64,000 bases of DNA from Nonomuraea dietziae (GTDB lineage Bacteria > Actinomycetota > Actinomycetes > Streptosporangiales > Streptosporangiaceae). Positions 62,367 to 64,000 of this stretch are shown piece by piece. The translations under genes were made by a program, and so were the position numbers. The stretch lies in contig NZ_JACIBV010000003.1 in the NCBI RefSeq assembly GCF_014195505.1, forward strand, positions 310,001 through 374,000, read 5' to 3'. A model generated the notes under the pieces. It was not told where the DNA came from and did no database searches. It saw only the letters and a list, made by a program, of their open reading frames with translations. The first letter of the stretch is position 1, and every line of letters starts with the position of its first letter.

Positions 62367-62732
62367 ATGTTCGACCCCCCTATCGATCTCAGCGACCTGC
62401 CCGGCTACCAGACCGTCGCCAGCACACGGCCTGCCAGGACGGCGTTCCTCGGCCGCTGCTCCACCAAGGGCAACCAGGATTCCCGCTCCTCGATCGCCGG
62501 GCAGCTCGCCGAGGCCTGCCCGCTCCTGGCGCCCGGCGAGGCGTTCACCGCCCACTTCTGGGACGTGGAGTCGGGCATGCTTGGCCTGAACGAGCGCAGC
62601 CAGGGCTCGGCCGACGACTACGCGCGGCTCGGCGTGCCCGTGCCCCGGGACGGTGGGCTACGCGAGCTGCTGGAGCGGGTCGAGCGCGGCAAACTCGACC
62701 GGGTGGTGTTCTGCAGGCCTGCCGTGACCTGA
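62367..62732 (+). pseudogene. Serine recombinase N-terminal domain fragment
   Basis: 121 residues from ATG 62367: TAFLGRCSTKGNQDSRSSIA (catalytic Ser region GRxST), QLAEACPLLAPGEAFTAHFW, DVESGMLGLNERSQG, VPVPRDGGLRELLERVERGK, LDRVVFCR. This follows the start of large serine integrases of actinobacteria, but the frame ends at residue 121 in place of the DNA-binding half. A truncated integrase, possibly the remains of the enzyme that inserted part of this region. Confidence 0.65.
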
Positions 62733-62888
62733 GCCATCAGGATGAAAAAGCCTCAGTGCCTGGTCCAAAGCGCCCCGCTCGCTGACCTACAAGCACTGAT
62801 CGACGCCGTTCACGCAGGTCGTGGGTTATGTCTCTACGAAGCACCTTGATTCAACGAACTACTGCTAGATCACGACGTGCGGTGCGGC

Positions 62889-63044
62889 TCAGCCGAGTTT
62901 CATGTGCTCGCCCCGACGGCGCTCGACCAGCCCTCGGTCCTCCTCATCCAGGAGGAACACTCGATCCAAGTCCGCCTGTGCTGGCGGTCCGGCGTATCGG
63001 CCGTAGCCCGCCGCTTCAACATCAGTCAGGAACTCCACCGGCAT
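62889..63044 (-). pseudogene. Tn3-family transposase, N-terminal fragment
   Basis: Minus strand from ATG 63044: MPVEFLTDVEAAGYGRYAGP, PAQADLDRVFLLDEEDRGLV and ERRRGEHMKLG, then a stop. This is the DUF4158 start of Tn3-type transposases. Same orientation as the C-terminal Tn3 fragment at 5798-7370, which lacks exactly this end, although about 400 residues between them are absent from the window. Confidence 0.75.
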
Positions 63045-63430
63045 ACGCCGCAAAGTAGGACCGACCCACCGGCAACCAGCGCACAGTGATCAAACCGTTA
63101 CAAGATCCCTGTCGATCCGGCACCCACCGATATCCGAACGCTGGATGGCGGCAACTCCGCCCATGTCGGCTCACTAATGGAACCGCTGAGCCTGCTGGGA
63201 TGGTTGGTGTCCGGGCAGACTCGGTGCCTGGTAGCCGTTGGCAGGTGAGCACTCCGGCTCGCTGGACCGATCACGAGTCCTGGCGTTAGACAGTGCCCCT
63301 GCCGGTGGTCGGGAGAGGAACAGCTGATGGGGTGTCGAGCCCGCCAAGGTCTGGCGTGAGCACTGGTCCATTAGCACGCTGGATTCTCCCGCGGGCTGCT
63401 CTTTGCGGGTTTCGGAGACAGGGACACCAG
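63045..63430. other. Non-coding region between transposase remnants
   Basis: No gene supported. It should include the outer end of the Tn3 remnant and the 5' end of the IS110 element. Confidence 0.4.
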
Positions 63431-64000
63431 GTGCTGTTCGTCGGAGATGAATTTTCACCAGTTGGTGGCCGCGTTCCTGCCCGAAGCCGCCGATCCGGCC
63501 CAGGTGTTGGTGTGTATCGAGACTGATCGAGGCCCGTGGGTGAGGGCTCTGGTCGCGGCCGGCTACCAGGTCTACGGGGTCAACCCCAAGCAGGCCGCCC
63601 GACACCGCGAGCTGGTATCGCTGTCAGGCGCCAAGAGCGACAAGGCCGACGCGCACACTCTGGCCGACATGGTCCGGACCCGCCGTCACCACCTTCGCCA
63701 GGTCGCCGCCGACTCCGATCTCGCCGAGGCGATCCGGGTCCTGTCACGAGCCCACCAGACTCTGATCTGGGAACGAACCCGCCACATGCTGCGGCTTCGT
63801 CACGCGCTACGCGACTTCTTTCCCGCCGCATTGGAGGCATACAGAGACCTGACCCTCATCGGTGCCGACACTCTGGAACTGCTCGCCAAGGCCCCCGATC
63901 CGGTCAGCGCAGCCAAACTGACGGTCGCCCAGGTTTCGGCGCCGCTCAAGCGTGCTCGTCGTAAGGGCGTTGACGCGAAGGCCGCCGCCATCCGCGATGC
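63431..64000 (+). pseudogene. IS110-family transposase, partial (runs off the right edge)
   Basis: GTG 63431 reads VLFVGDEFSP, the start of IS110 transposases. The next about 30 residues holding the first catalytic acidic residues appear deleted and the frame changes near 63455. It then continues DPAQVLVCIETDRGPWVRAL, VAAGYQVYGVNPKQAARHRE, LSGAKSDKADAHTLADMVRT and on to the edge, typical of DEDD RuvC-like IS110 enzymes. The N-terminal deletion suggests it is dead; the C-terminal Tnp_20 part is outside the window. Confidence 0.8.

Noticed and set aside
1..64000. tRNA, rRNA and other structured RNA genes
   Set aside because: No complete tRNA cloverleaf or rRNA segment was recognised. Only a T-arm-like motif near 61891 was seen and it lacks the rest of a tRNA.

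Overview
The window is high-GC DNA with actinomycete codon use, GTG/TTG starts and purine-rich Shine-Dalgarno sites. Gene content suggests an actinomycete of the Streptosporangiales/Streptomycetales type; the genus cannot be fixed from sequence alone. Most of it reads as an accessory region (integrated plasmid, integrative mobilizable element or megaplasmid segment) with scrap DNA on both sides.

Left flank (1-12.5 kb): a FecCD-type metal permease with a Zur-like box, then a series of broken genes: an MFS transporter with two frameshifts, a 5'-truncated XRE/TPR regulator, a CobW-like remnant with its own Zur-like box, a Tn3-family transposase lacking its N-terminus, and a lysE-type exporter split by an insertion sequence. 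Intact genes here are a metallo-beta-lactamase-fold hydrolase, two small secreted proteins and an ISAs1-type element.

Core (12.5-45.4 kb, nearly all on the plus strand): a tightly packed cluster dominated by single-stranded DNA metabolism. It holds a 1055-residue repeat-containing protein of unknown function, a roughly 245 bp palindrome, two SSB genes each followed by a member of a small paralogous family, a sigma-70 factor, a ParB-like protein, a coiled-coil protein, a RecB/Cas4-like nuclease with four Cys, an OB-fold-like protein, a WGR protein, a MoxR ATPase with an HExxH/VWA partner, and a prim-pol. These are followed by a DUF6011 protein, a PAPS-reductase-like protein, a ComM-like ATPase with a defective Walker A, a GntR regulator, DprA, a PP2C phosphatase, a NADAR protein and an N6-adenine methylase. 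ATGA overlaps and short gaps suggest long operons. Read together, the genes look like an ssDNA replication, recombination and establishment module.

Right part (45.8-64 kb): insertion sequences (three apparently identical 894 bp IS5-type copies and 1.3 copies of a second IS5-like element), a MobC plus relaxase pair with a hairpin-rich upstream region (candidate oriT), two decayed ligA remnants, a macro-domain protein, a lamin-tail secreted protein, a NYN-domain protein, a truncated galU, a truncated serine recombinase, an N-terminal Tn3 transposase fragment and an IS110 transposase running off the end.

At least eight otherwise well-conserved core genes carry single 1-2 base indels, mostly in homopolymers or short repeats. 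They may be sequencing indels or real decay; the frames given here are annotated across those points.
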